In this document: positions 34,385 to 43,194 of the stretch, piece by piece
Numbering within the stretch: the stretch's first letter is position 1
Layout of the letters: each line of letters begins with the position of its first letter
Assembly: GCA_002344125.1 (NCBI GenBank)
Contig: DDTQ01000012.1
Span: 690,197 to 754,196, forward strand
Direction of reading: 5' to 3'
DNA length: 64,000 nucleotides
Source of the DNA: Ignavibacteria bacterium UBA2360
GTDB lineage: Bacteria; Bacteroidota; Ignavibacteria; Tepidaquicellales; OLB5
The notes under the pieces: model-generated
Database searches by the model: none
Told to the model about the DNA's origin: nothing
The model's input: only the letters and a program-made list of their open reading frames with translations
Translations under genes and position numbers: made by a program

Positions 34385-36589
34385 ATGAAAGCCATAATTA
34401 CTTTAGTTTTCCTACTTCCACTCGTTGTATATTCTCAGAATTCAGACTGGGCTTATATCAACCCCGATCCGCAAATTGATTTCTACGGTATAAAATTTTT
34501 TGATCAGAACACGGGTTATGTTATTGGTTCCGGCGGAGCTTTTTTGAAGAATGTATCCGGTTCAACAGACTGGATCAGTATTCCAACCAATACTACCCGG
34601 GATCTTTACGCAATGCATTTTTTTAATGCGAATACCGGTTACGTTGCAGGTGATGGCGGTTTAATATTATATACTTCTACCGGCGGAGCCTCCTGGACTT
34701 CTATTGCAACCACCAGCGGTTATGCGTTAAGATCAATTACTTTTATCAACCAAAATACCGGCTTTGCTGTCGGCGATAGCGGCGAACTTTATAAAACCAC
34801 TTCAGGTATTACAGGATGGCAATACGCAAGTGTCACATCAGCAAATTTGAGGAGCGTATATTTTTATGATTCATTAAAAGGATTTGTATGCGGTGATAGC
34901 GGCAAGTTTCTCATTACTACAAATTGCGGAGTAAACTGGAATGTTCAGATAGTTGGTACAGAGAATCTTTATAGTGCGTGCTTTATAAACTCAACGACCG
35001 GATTTTTAACTGCCCGGCTTGGTTCAAGGAAAACCACAGATGGTGGAAATACGTGGAACAGTTTCCAGGTTGGCTATGCAGGTGAAGAGAACTCTGTTAA
35101 ATTTGTTAACGCAAGTACAGGTTATGTGTATGGTAAAAACGGACCCATATCCAGAACTACGAATGGCGGATCATCCTGGCAGCCATGGTGTTCTTACCAG
35201 CTTTTCCATGGGAACAAATTCAGGGATATCAGTATTGTGGATTCAGCAACTTCATTTGTTTGCGGTGAAAAAGGTTGGATCATTAAGTGTTACGGAACGG
35301 ATCAGGTGAATCAGAATGCCTATAACCTGGGCGGCTCTAGAACTAACTTAAGCAGGATCTCATTTACCGGCGCTTCAACCGGCGCGATGATGGGTGAAGG
35401 TTCGTTGTTGTTTATTACAACTACCGGGGGTGATAAATGGAATATATCTTTTAGCGGAAGCAATAGCTGGTTTGAAGGTACAAGCTGGCTTAATAAACTT
35501 TGGGTGTTTTCACATGAAAGCTGGTACAAAGAGTTATATAATCCGGGCGTTGGCGGTTTCCCATCGTTTTCTGTTCAGCAGTCAACAGACCAGGGCGCAA
35601 CATGGTCTGGCACCAGAAATTTTGGTTCAATGGGTTATGGTGTAAGTGATGTCTTTGAAGCTGGTGGAGTAACTTACATTTCTTTAAGTTTGGAAGTGAA
35701 GAAGAATTCAGGGGCAGGATGGAGCACAGTTTATAACGGTTCAGCACCGGGCAAGATTCACTTTGCAGATGCAAACACCGGATTTGTTGCTTTAAGCCAA
35801 TCAGGCTTAAAGGGTGTGTTATATACTTCAAACGGCGGATCGAACTGGACTACTTATTCAACCGGCTCAACTAAATATATTGAATCAGTTTATCTAAGGT
35901 CTTCAGGACTCGGATTTATTGGGTGTGATTCATCCCTGCTGCTAAGAACCACAAATTTTGGTTTGAACTGGTCTCAAATAACAGTGCCAAATAACCTGCG
36001 AGTTCAGAATATCAGTTTCACTGATGAAAATACCGGCTGGTTCATGGGAACTAACCGCAATTCACCCTATACCGGCAGACTGTATGTCACCAATAACGGC
36101 GGTGCATCATTCCAGGTGATGATGTCACTGATGAGCTTTGATGTCAAGGGATATTCCTTTGTTGATCCGGCAAATGGCTATATATGTGGTGATTCAGGCA
36201 AAGTGTTAAAAACTACAAACGGGGGATTAACTTTTGTTACCCACAATCCTGAAATAGCACCTGAAAAGTTTTCACTCTCCCAAAACTATCCAAACCCGTT
36301 CAATCCGGTTACGAATATTAGTTTTTCGATTCCCTTCTTGAGAGGGGTTACCGAAGGGCGGGCTGTGTTTGTTAAGCTGACTATCTTCGATCTGCTTGGC
36401 AGAGAAATAACAACACTTGTAAACGAGCAAATGCAGCCGGGCAGTTATAATGTTGATTGGGATGCGTCAAATTATCCAAGCGGCGTGTATTTTTATAGGC
36501 TTGAAGCGGGTGATCCTTCGACCGGCTCCCCAAAGGGGCAAACAGGGCGAGGTTTTGTTGAATCAAAGAAAATGGTATTGGTAAAATAG
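34385..36589 (+). CDS. Ycf48-like repeat protein with T9SS sorting domain
   Basis: A 734-residue secreted protein. Signal peptide 'MKAIITLVFLLPLVVYSQ', then many repeats of about 40-45 residues: an aromatic 'FxDxNTGYVxGxxG' turn and a 'LxTTNGGxxWxxxxSGTxxxL' strand, as in Ycf48/BNR beta-propellers. The last 95 residues are a T9SS type A domain ('SLSQNYPNPFNPVTNI', 'LLGREITTLVNE', ending 'SKKMVLVK'). It should be displayed or released at the surface. The ribosome-binding site is a perfect AGGAGG. It is the first of three T9SS cargo genes in a row. Confidence 0.88.
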   Translation: MKAIITLVFLLPLVVYSQNSDWAYINPDPQIDFYGIKFFDQNTGYVIGSGGAFLKNVSGSTDWISIPTNTTRDLYAMHFFNANTGYVAGDGGLILYTSTGGASWTSIATTSGYALRSITFINQNTGFAVGDSGELYKTTSGITGWQYASVTSANLRSVYFYDSLKGFVCGDSGKFLITTNCGVNWNVQIVGTENLYSACFINSTTGFLTARLGSRKTTDGGNTWNSFQVGYAGEENSVKFVNASTGYVYGKNGPISRTTNGGSSWQPWCSYQLFHGNKFRDISIVDSATSFVCGEKGWIIKCYGTDQVNQNAYNLGGSRTNLSRISFTGASTGAMMGEGSLLFITTTGGDKWNISFSGSNSWFEGTSWLNKLWVFSHESWYKELYNPGVGGFPSFSVQQSTDQGATWSGTRNFGSMGYGVSDVFEAGGVTYISLSLEVKKNSGAGWSTVYNGSAPGKIHFADANTGFVALSQSGLKGVLYTSNGGSNWTTYSTGSTKYIESVYLRSSGLGFIGCDSSLLLRTTNFGLNWSQITVPNNLRVQNISFTDENTGWFMGTNRNSPYTGRLYVTNNGGASFQVMMSLMSFDVKGYSFVDPANGYICGDSGKVLKTTNGGLTFVTHNPEIAPEKFSLSQNYPNPFNPVTNISFSIPFLRGVTEGRAVFVKLTIFDLLGREITTLVNEQMQPGSYNVDWDASNYPSGVYFYRLEAGDPSTGSPKGQTGRGFVESKKMVLVK

Positions 36590-36760
36590 AAAAATAAACC
36601 GAATATCAATTTTTGAAGTTATTTCTCATTATAATTAATGATAAATATCATAACTTTTCCTTAATTGAAAAGATATATTTGTAATACCTCCAACCTCAAT
36701 TCAGGTTAAAATTCCGCATTCATCCATCCCCGGCATTTAACAATCTATTCCAATAATCCA

Positions 36761-38314
36761 ATGAAAGCAATAACTACAGCTATTATTGTTCTTTTCGTTT
36801 TTTCTACGAACATTTATACACAGGTAGGTTACAGCCCGCGTATTGATTCAATTTCCAATCTCGTAACACTACAAACACTTTCTAAACTGAACCGTGAACT
36901 TTGCGGTGATACATCCACTATCATTGGCGGTGCACCATACACAATTGTCTCACGACACTCAAACTCAGTGCATAATCCTAAAGCAGCCCAGTTCATTTAT
37001 GAGCGGTTTTTAAGTTATGGACTCACAGCAAGGTATATGAACTACAGAACGAACGGGCAGAACGTATTAGCCACAAAGATCGGCAGTAAATATCCCAACC
37101 AATATTATATAATATGCGGACACTATGATAATATGCCATCAGGTTCTTTGGCGCCGGGAGCTGATGATAACGCATCGGGAACCTGCGCGGTTATGGAAGC
37201 AGCAAGGCTGCTTGCTCCGTTCACTTTTGATTATACGCTCATATTTGTCGCATTTGATGAAGAAGAACAGGGTCTCATCGGCAGCCATGCTTATGCGGAT
37301 TCATCTTATAACAGGGGAGATTCAATTAAGGGTGTATTGAATTTTGATATGATCGCCTGGGATAGCAACAATGACTACAAACTTAATCTTTTTACCAATT
37401 CAGCATCCTCAAGTTTTACAAATATTACAAAATTGGCTTACAATATTTATCAGCCAATACTTGATCCTGTAGTTTCAGTAGGCAATATGTCATCAAGTGA
37501 TCACTATTACTTCTGGCAGCGCGGATATAATGCGTATTGCGGCATTGAGCTTATGAGTGATTTTCATCCGTATTATCATACAATAAACGATAACTTCGCG
37601 AACATAAAAATGCCGTATTTCCTGAAATTTACTCAGGCATCACTTGCAGCGCTAATGACATACGGCTGGAATTACACAATAAACTTCGTTCACACACCAA
37701 TAGCAGGTACAAGCGATACCGGGCCGAGAACAGCGGTAGTTACAATTAATTCACCGTATGCGATCAAAAAAGTAACAAACGGACCCAGGCTCTATTACAG
37801 GGTAAACGGAGGCTCATTTACAGCATTGAATTATGTTTACAATAATCTCGATACATTCAGGTTCACTATTCCGGGGCAGAGCGTTGGGAGTGTTGTAGAT
37901 TATTACTTTGCCGCGCAGGATTCAATGGCTAACTTTGTTGGCACATTGCCTGTTGGAGGAAAAGGGTTGAATCCCCCGGGTTCAATAGCTCCGGCAACAT
38001 ACCTACAATATACAGTGCTTACGGGTATTGCTTCTAACAATGAGCCTGCTGAGTTCAAATTAAGTCAAAATTATTCTAACCCGTTTAACCCTGTTACAAA
38101 TATTGATTTTTCTGTAGGTAAATTAAGCAGGGTCAAAATTACTGTATCTGATCTTCTTGGAAGGGAAGTAGCAGAACTTGTTGACTTGCAGTACAGTGCA
38201 GGCATTTATAATGCCGTTTTCGAAGGGAAGAAATATCCTTCGGGCATTTACTTCTATACAATGTATGTTGATGGCTTGGTTAAAGAAACAAAAAAAATGA
38301 TGTTGATTAAATGA
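36761..38314 (+). CDS. Secreted M28 zinc aminopeptidase with T9SS sorting domain
   Basis: A 517-residue protein. After the signal peptide (about 1-20) comes an M28-family metallopeptidase domain: 'YIICGHYDNMP' (His121), 'PGADDNASG' (bridging Asp135), 'VAFDEEEQGLIGS' (Glu167/168) and a distal 'DFHPYYHTINDN' (His). All expected zinc ligands are present. A beta-rich linker and a T9SS domain follow ('SLSQNYSNPFNPVTNI', with Ser for the usual Pro, ending 'TKKMMLIK'). It probably trims peptides outside the cell. A short AT-rich gap separates it from its T9SS neighbours. Confidence 0.9.
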   Translation: MKAITTAIIVLFVFSTNIYTQVGYSPRIDSISNLVTLQTLSKLNRELCGDTSTIIGGAPYTIVSRHSNSVHNPKAAQFIYERFLSYGLTARYMNYRTNGQNVLATKIGSKYPNQYYIICGHYDNMPSGSLAPGADDNASGTCAVMEAARLLAPFTFDYTLIFVAFDEEEQGLIGSHAYADSSYNRGDSIKGVLNFDMIAWDSNNDYKLNLFTNSASSSFTNITKLAYNIYQPILDPVVSVGNMSSSDHYYFWQRGYNAYCGIELMSDFHPYYHTINDNFANIKMPYFLKFTQASLAALMTYGWNYTINFVHTPIAGTSDTGPRTAVVTINSPYAIKKVTNGPRLYYRVNGGSFTALNYVYNNLDTFRFTIPGQSVGSVVDYYFAAQDSMANFVGTLPVGGKGLNPPGSIAPATYLQYTVLTGIASNNEPAEFKLSQNYSNPFNPVTNIDFSVGKLSRVKITVSDLLGREVAELVDLQYSAGIYNAVFEGKKYPSGIYFYTMYVDGLVKETKKMMLIK

Positions 38315-38467
38315 CGAAGTCAATTAAGCCTTACTAATAGAGCGATAGCGAAGGTAGTAAATCTGGCTTAGATGGACTATTAAAATAACGCAGTTATTTT
38401 ATAGCTTTGTTTATAAGGTTGATAAGTTAAGAATAATTATTAAAGCAGTTTAATTAATAAATTCAAT

Positions 38468-39838
38468 TTGAAAAACATGAAAAATATTAGTTATACAATT
38501 GCTGTCATTTTTATTATACAATGTACTATAATAAATGAAAGTTGTTTTACCCAATGGATGCTTCAAGATAACCCTTATCATCTTGGCGGGTCAATTCTAG
38601 GAAAAATTCAATACGTCTCCGCCAATGAAGGCTGGGTTTCTGCAGGAGACGGTAAACTTTTGCACACTACTAACGGCGGGGCTAACTGGCTTATAGTATC
38701 ACCTGAGCCTATTGATACATTGTTTTCTTGGAGCGATCCTGCCTTAAGCATCAGTTTTATAAATCTCTCAACAGGCTGGATAATTAGAACCAAAATGTCC
38801 GGAGGTAACTATAACGGTGCAAGAGTTTATAAAACTACTAATAGCGGAGTTAGCTGGTCAAAATTAACAATACCTTCATACGATGCTGGAATTTATATCC
38901 AGTTTGTTGATGCTAATAACGGCTGGATTCTAATATTTAACTCAGGTTATACTGGAGGAGGAATTTTCAAAACTACAAATGGAGGTTTAAATTGGAATAG
39001 TATAACACCTCCTGTAGGCGGTTTTCCATTTTTCATAAATGCTAATACGGGCTGGTTAATGCCTACAAATGGAGGAAGTCTTGGCAATACTTCTGACACT
39101 ATTCGAAAAACAACCAACGGCGGTGTTAACTGGTTTGCACCTTTCGGTACTAATGCACAGGTTAATTATCGTTCAATTCACTTCTCGGACTTTAATAATG
39201 GTTGGGTTGTAGGTGAAAATATGCTGGTTAAGAAAACTTCAAATGGCGGAATGACCTGGACAAATGTACCTATATTCGGTTATCCTATTGCAGGAAAAAG
39301 CAGAGCTGTTTTCTTTCTCAATCCAAATACCGGATGGATAGGTGTTAAAAATGAAGCAACAAATGATGGATATGTTTTTCGTACTAATAACGGGGGTACT
39401 TCATGGGATATGCAAATACCCCCAATTCAAAATCCTAACGGGAGTAATGCCATTTTCAGCATACATTTTTTTGATGCGAACTATGGAGGACTTGTTGCGG
39501 ATTCAGGCAGAATATGCAGAACTACAAATGGGGGAGACCCTATTGGTATTCAACAAATCAGTTCGGAAATTCCTAACACTTTTTCACTTTCTCAAAATTA
39601 TCCAAACCCGTTCAATCCTGTCACAAAAATAATATTTGATGTGCCTAGATCAGACATTATTAAACTTGTTGTTTATGATTTTTTGGGCAGGGAAGTATCA
39701 ACCCCGGTAAACCAGCAGTTAAATCCCGGCACTTATGAGGTTGATTTTGACGGCAGTAATATAACAAGCGGAGTATATTTTTATAAAATATTTACCGTTA
39801 ATTATATGGAAACTAAAAAAATGGTGTTGTTAAAATAA
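38468..39838 (+). CDS. Ycf48/BNR-like protein with T9SS sorting domain
   Basis: A 456-residue secreted protein related in design to the one at 34385. Signal peptide-like start, then about eight repeats of the 'FxNxxTGWxxG...KTTNGGxxWxxxxxP' type, and a C-terminal T9SS domain ('SLSQNYPNPFNPVTKI', 'LGREVSTPVNQQLNPGTYEV', ending 'TKKMVLLK'). The start drawn is TTG at 38468; ATG at 38477, three codons on, is equally likely. It is the last gene of the T9SS cargo trio and is followed by a bidirectional terminator. Confidence 0.85.
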   Translation: MKNMKNISYTIAVIFIIQCTIINESCFTQWMLQDNPYHLGGSILGKIQYVSANEGWVSAGDGKLLHTTNGGANWLIVSPEPIDTLFSWSDPALSISFINLSTGWIIRTKMSGGNYNGARVYKTTNSGVSWSKLTIPSYDAGIYIQFVDANNGWILIFNSGYTGGGIFKTTNGGLNWNSITPPVGGFPFFINANTGWLMPTNGGSLGNTSDTIRKTTNGGVNWFAPFGTNAQVNYRSIHFSDFNNGWVVGENMLVKKTSNGGMTWTNVPIFGYPIAGKSRAVFFLNPNTGWIGVKNEATNDGYVFRTNNGGTSWDMQIPPIQNPNGSNAIFSIHFFDANYGGLVADSGRICRTTNGGDPIGIQQISSEIPNTFSLSQNYPNPFNPVTKIIFDVPRSDIIKLVVYDFLGREVSTPVNQQLNPGTYEVDFDGSNITSGVYFYKIFTVNYMETKKMVLLK

Positions 39839-39854
39839 GATGACTCAATGATTA

Positions 39855-39884
39855 TAAAAAAGCCCGCTTAGTCGGGCTTTTTAT
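39855..39884. terminator. Bidirectional terminator
   Basis: Arms AAAAAGCCCG/CGGGCTTTTT with a 6-nt loop give T runs on both strands. It serves the T9SS gene on the left and the small secreted protein on the right. Confidence 0.85.
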
Positions 39885-39902
39885 TTTTGCTAAGCTAAAC
39901 TT

Positions 39903-40259
39903 TTATTTTGAAAACGCTACAAAAACTGAATCACTTCCACCGCACTCGACCTTCTGTTTTGTTACATAAGTTATTGCCTTGGGGTCAATGTAGTCAGGGT
40001 CCTGGTATTCAGCTTTCACCTTAATGCGTTTGCCCTGGTCATTTGCAAGATTTATTGTATAAGTTTTGCTTTTACCCACAAGCAAATTGCCTGAAGGGAA
40101 ACCATCAATGGTTAAATTTATCTCAAACAATGAGTTGTTTGAAACGTAAATATACGCGTCGCAATTTGCTTTGCCTGCATCAGCGTTAGCGGCTGAAAAA
40201 CCGATATATAAAACGGATATGACTGCAATTGCTGAAAATAATTTAAGTGTGTTTTTCAT
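39903..40259 (-). CDS. Small exported protein of unknown function
   Basis: A 118-residue protein with a clear signal peptide ('MKNTLKLFSAIAVISVLYIGFSAANADA'). The start at 40259 has AAAGGA about 9 nt upstream; the open frame extends 15 codons further. The mature part is beta-rich ('ANCDAYIYVSNNSLFEINLTIDGFPSGNLLVGKSKTYTIN...') with two cysteines that could pair (Cys in 'KANCDA' and 'KVECGG'). No family recognised. It is the first gene downstream of feoB on the same strand, 79 bp from it; a role in iron uptake is possible but unsupported. Confidence 0.7.
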   Translation of the reverse strand: MKNTLKLFSAIAVISVLYIGFSAANADAGKANCDAYIYVSNNSLFEINLTIDGFPSGNLLVGKSKTYTINLANDQGKRIKVKAEYQDPDYIDPKAITYVTKQKVECGGSDSVFVAFSK

Positions 40260-40337
40260 AATTTGAATCCTTTCATTACACGAATTTAAGCAACATTTAC
40301 TCAATATAAAATCACTTTAAGCCTGCAATTCAATAAA

Positions 40338-42407
40338 TCACTGTATTCCCAGCAGATTCAACCCACGGTAAGTAACAAATGCGAGTACGTATGCCATTAC
40401 GGTGTACAGTCCTATCTGCAATAAGGGAATTTTCCACGAACCTGTTTCCTTACGCGCTACCGCTACGGTAGAAAGGCATTGCATCGCGAACATGAAATAA
40501 ATTATCAGCGCAATTGTTGATGCTGTTGTGAACAGCGGTTTTGTACCGTCGGGTGAACGCGCTTCGCGCATTGAAGTTAAAATAGAGTGCCTGAAATTAT
40601 CTTCATCATCTTCACTTTCAGTTATATTGAAAGTAATGGCCATTGCGCTCACAAAAATTTCGCGGGCAGCAAATGCTGAAATAAGTGATACTCCTATTCG
40701 CCAATCCCAACCAAGCGGAGCGAGTACAGGTTCAAATACATATTTGCCAACAGTCGCCGCAAAAGATGTATTGAGTCGTTCGGATTCGATCAGCATACTG
40801 ACCTGGTCTTCATCAAGACCTGAAGTCCTTGATTCAGGCAGAACAGGATCAACATTTGGAAAATAAGTCAGCGCCCACAGCACAAGCGAAAACACAATAA
40901 TAATCGGACCCGCCTGCTTAACGTAAACCAGCGCTTTATAGTATGTATTCTTAAAAACATGCCTGAAAACAGGCGCGCGGTACGGAGGCAGTTCCAGCAT
41001 AAAAGTGGATTTTTCCTCAGTCTTTTTGAATTTACTTATTATGCCCGCAGTAACCGCGCCGGCAATTATGCTGAAGAGGTATAACGCGCCAAGTCCAAGA
41101 CCGGCGACCCATGGTTTATCCGGCGGCACCACAAACGCAAGAAGCATGGCGTACACGGGGAGCCTTGCGCTGCAGCTCATAAGCGGAATTATCATAATAG
41201 TCAGGAAGCGCTCGCGCCTGTTTGATATAGTTCTGGCTGCCATCATTGCGGGAATTGCGCAGGCGTAGCCTGAGAGCATTGGAATGAAAGATCTGCCGTT
41301 GAGTCCGAACTTACTTAACGGTTTATCTATAAGCATCGCCGCTCTTGCAAGGTATCCCGTATCTTCAAGCAAGCCAAGCAGTATAAATAATATTACAATC
41401 TGCGGAACGAATATCATAACTGAACCGAAGCCGTTTATCATACCGTTGGTAATAAGACTGCTGTACCATGTATCAGGCGGCAGCGAGTCAGATACCAGCG
41501 ATGATAAATTGCTGAAGCCCGCATCTATCAGGTCCATTAGCGGCTGGGCTATCCAGAAAATTGATGTAAATATGATCCCCATTGAAATGAAGAATATGAA
41601 TATTCCCCAAATTGGATGCAGAAAGATCTTATCAAGCTTTAGAGAACTCTTATCGGGCGTTCTTGAAAGTGAATGGAAACTCTTCCTGTTTATTTCATCA
41701 AGATCGAGTTTGTTAGTCTTATGTTCTAATACATGTTTTTCGGCGGATTCCGTATATTCATACATCTTGGCAACTTCATCTTCTGAAGGAAGCGGCAGTT
41801 TATGAATCCTGGATTTATAGTCCGCGATGGAATCATCCTGTAACATTGATTCTGTGCGGCTGATAGCTTCACTTAAACCCTCCCGTGACTTGCTGTTTAT
41901 TTTAAAGACAGGGGTTTTCAGAAGGTCTGAGAGTTTTTCGGTTGATACTTCAAGATCTTTTTTTGCCAGCAGATCATTCATTGTTAATGCAATAATCGTC
42001 TTGAAGCCTGTTTCAATAACCTGCTTAACCAGGTAAAGCTGCCGTGAAAGCTGGGTAACATCACAGGTTACTATTACTACATCCGGTAAACCGAATTTAG
42101 GATGGTGGAATAATCCGTCAATTGTTACATCTTCATCAGGCGAACCGGGGTTCAGACTGATTATACCGGGTGAATCCATTATATAAGCGTCAAAACCATA
42201 CCTGCTTATCAGTTTACCAACGGAGTACTCTACAGTAGCACCCGGGTAATTGGATGTTTTGAAATTAGAACCTGTAAGCGAATTGAATAATGTAGTTTTG
42301 CCGGAATTTGGCATGCCAATAAGCGCTATTACGGGCAGATTATTTTCTTTTGATATGTTATTAAGGGTGTTAGTTCCGGTATCTTTTTTTTCTGCGTTTA
42401 AAACCAT
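40338..42407 (-). CDS. feoB: Ferrous iron transporter FeoB
   Basis: A 689-residue inner-membrane Fe(II) transporter. An N-terminal G domain with 'GMPNSGKTTLFN' (31-42), 'DSPGIISL' (G3) and 'TMNDL' (G4) is followed by a spacer domain and two membrane gate regions: 'GYACAIPAMMAARTISNRRERFLTIMIIPLMSCSARLPVYAML' and, nearer the C-terminus, 'GWDWRIGVSLISAFAAREIFVSAMAI'. All major boxes are present. It lies 4 bp after feoA. No Fur-like operator was recognised. Confidence 0.95.
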   Translation of the reverse strand: MVLNAEKKDTGTNTLNNISKENNLPVIALIGMPNSGKTTLFNSLTGSNFKTSNYPGATVEYSVGKLISRYGFDAYIMDSPGIISLNPGSPDEDVTIDGLFHHPKFGLPDVVIVTCDVTQLSRQLYLVKQVIETGFKTIIALTMNDLLAKKDLEVSTEKLSDLLKTPVFKINSKSREGLSEAISRTESMLQDDSIADYKSRIHKLPLPSEDEVAKMYEYTESAEKHVLEHKTNKLDLDEINRKSFHSLSRTPDKSSLKLDKIFLHPIWGIFIFFISMGIIFTSIFWIAQPLMDLIDAGFSNLSSLVSDSLPPDTWYSSLITNGMINGFGSVMIFVPQIVILFILLGLLEDTGYLARAAMLIDKPLSKFGLNGRSFIPMLSGYACAIPAMMAARTISNRRERFLTIMIIPLMSCSARLPVYAMLLAFVVPPDKPWVAGLGLGALYLFSIIAGAVTAGIISKFKKTEEKSTFMLELPPYRAPVFRHVFKNTYYKALVYVKQAGPIIIVFSLVLWALTYFPNVDPVLPESRTSGLDEDQVSMLIESERLNTSFAATVGKYVFEPVLAPLGWDWRIGVSLISAFAAREIFVSAMAITFNITESEDDEDNFRHSILTSMREARSPDGTKPLFTTASTIALIIYFMFAMQCLSTVAVARKETGSWKIPLLQIGLYTVMAYVLAFVTYRGLNLLGIQ

Positions 42408-42411
42408 CTTT

Positions 42412-42672
42412 TCAGTTTATCTTAATGCATTCAGCTTCGTTCTTTCTCAAAGCTATGATCGTTCCCCTTACAGAAACCGCGACCGGATCTTTGAAAGGGG
42501 ATTTTGCGACAACTGTCACTTCCTGACCGGGCGTAAAGCCCAGTTCCATTAGCCTTAAACAGTGGCAATGTATATCAATACAATCATCACCAACCGAAAT
42601 GATCTTTGCAGTATCACCAATTTTCAGGTCAGCAACTGATTTTGTATTTTCAATGAAGTTATCGGTTATCAA
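42412..42672 (-). CDS. feoA: Ferrous iron transport accessory protein FeoA
   Basis: An 86-residue SH3-like protein: 'SVADLKIGDTAKIISVGDD...LRLMELGFTPGQEVTVVAKSPFKDPVAVSVRGTIIALRKNEAECI'. The pattern 'LxxLGFxPGxxVxVxxxxPFxDPxxxxxxGxxIALR' is the FeoA signature. The start is TTG. It stands first in a feoA-feoB pair and should aid FeoB. Confidence 0.93.
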   Translation of the reverse strand: MITDNFIENTKSVADLKIGDTAKIISVGDDCIDIHCHCLRLMELGFTPGQEVTVVAKSPFKDPVAVSVRGTIIALRKNEAECIKIN

Positions 42673-43136
42673 TCTCTTAATAAATATTTAATATAAGACC
42701 AAATATGTCCAATATTTTGTAAAATTTCAATGCAAATATGTGGCAATATAGCAATTTCAAATGAGCCCTTAAAGGTATTGGCTATATTCTACTGGTTAAA
42801 GTAACTCGTTTGCGAATATCTGTCAAAGTCGGTCTACAAGCTTTCTGTATTTGTACTTAGAATTGAGTTAAATCAACAAGGAGCCCTTTAAGATTTTCGT
42901 TGGAGTGTATCCCTGTCTGCTTTTGCAGAAACTATGTTGATGCATGCACTGACACAGTCAGTGCAATCCAGGAAAAGCAGTTTGAATTTCGTTGTAGTAG
43001 AAACTATCCGGGTTCGCACGTAGGTATAGGTTTTATCTTGAACGAGCCCTTAAAGCCGCAGGACTGTCTTTGGCAGTGGCTCGACTACATTTGACTATTG
43101 CATATTTTCGTAATCGAACCCTTTCAGGGTTCGCAC
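42673..43136. repeat. Gene-free region with dispersed repeats
   Basis: No gene. It contains copy 2 of the approximately 90-bp dispersed repeat (42891-42980: 'TGTCTGCTTTTGCAGAAACT', 'TTGATGCATGCACTGA', 'CAGTCAGTGCAATCCA'), three copies of a 'GAGCCCTTAAAG/GAGCCCTTTAAG' word (about 42763, 42882, 43042), and a hairpin GAACCC-TTTCA-GGGTTC (about 43107-43123) followed by 'GCACATAAAA', the same tail as at 31969. Confidence 0.75.
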
Positions 43137-43166
43137 ATAAAAAAACCCCGGCTATTAACCGGGGTT
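43137..43166 (-). terminator. Rho-independent terminator
   Basis: Arms AACCCCGG(C)/(A)CCGGGGTT around a short loop, with a T run on the minus strand, 29 bp past the stop of the metzincin gene. Confidence 0.85.
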
Positions 43167-43194
43167 ATAATCCAACTTTAAAAATCAGTGATTT

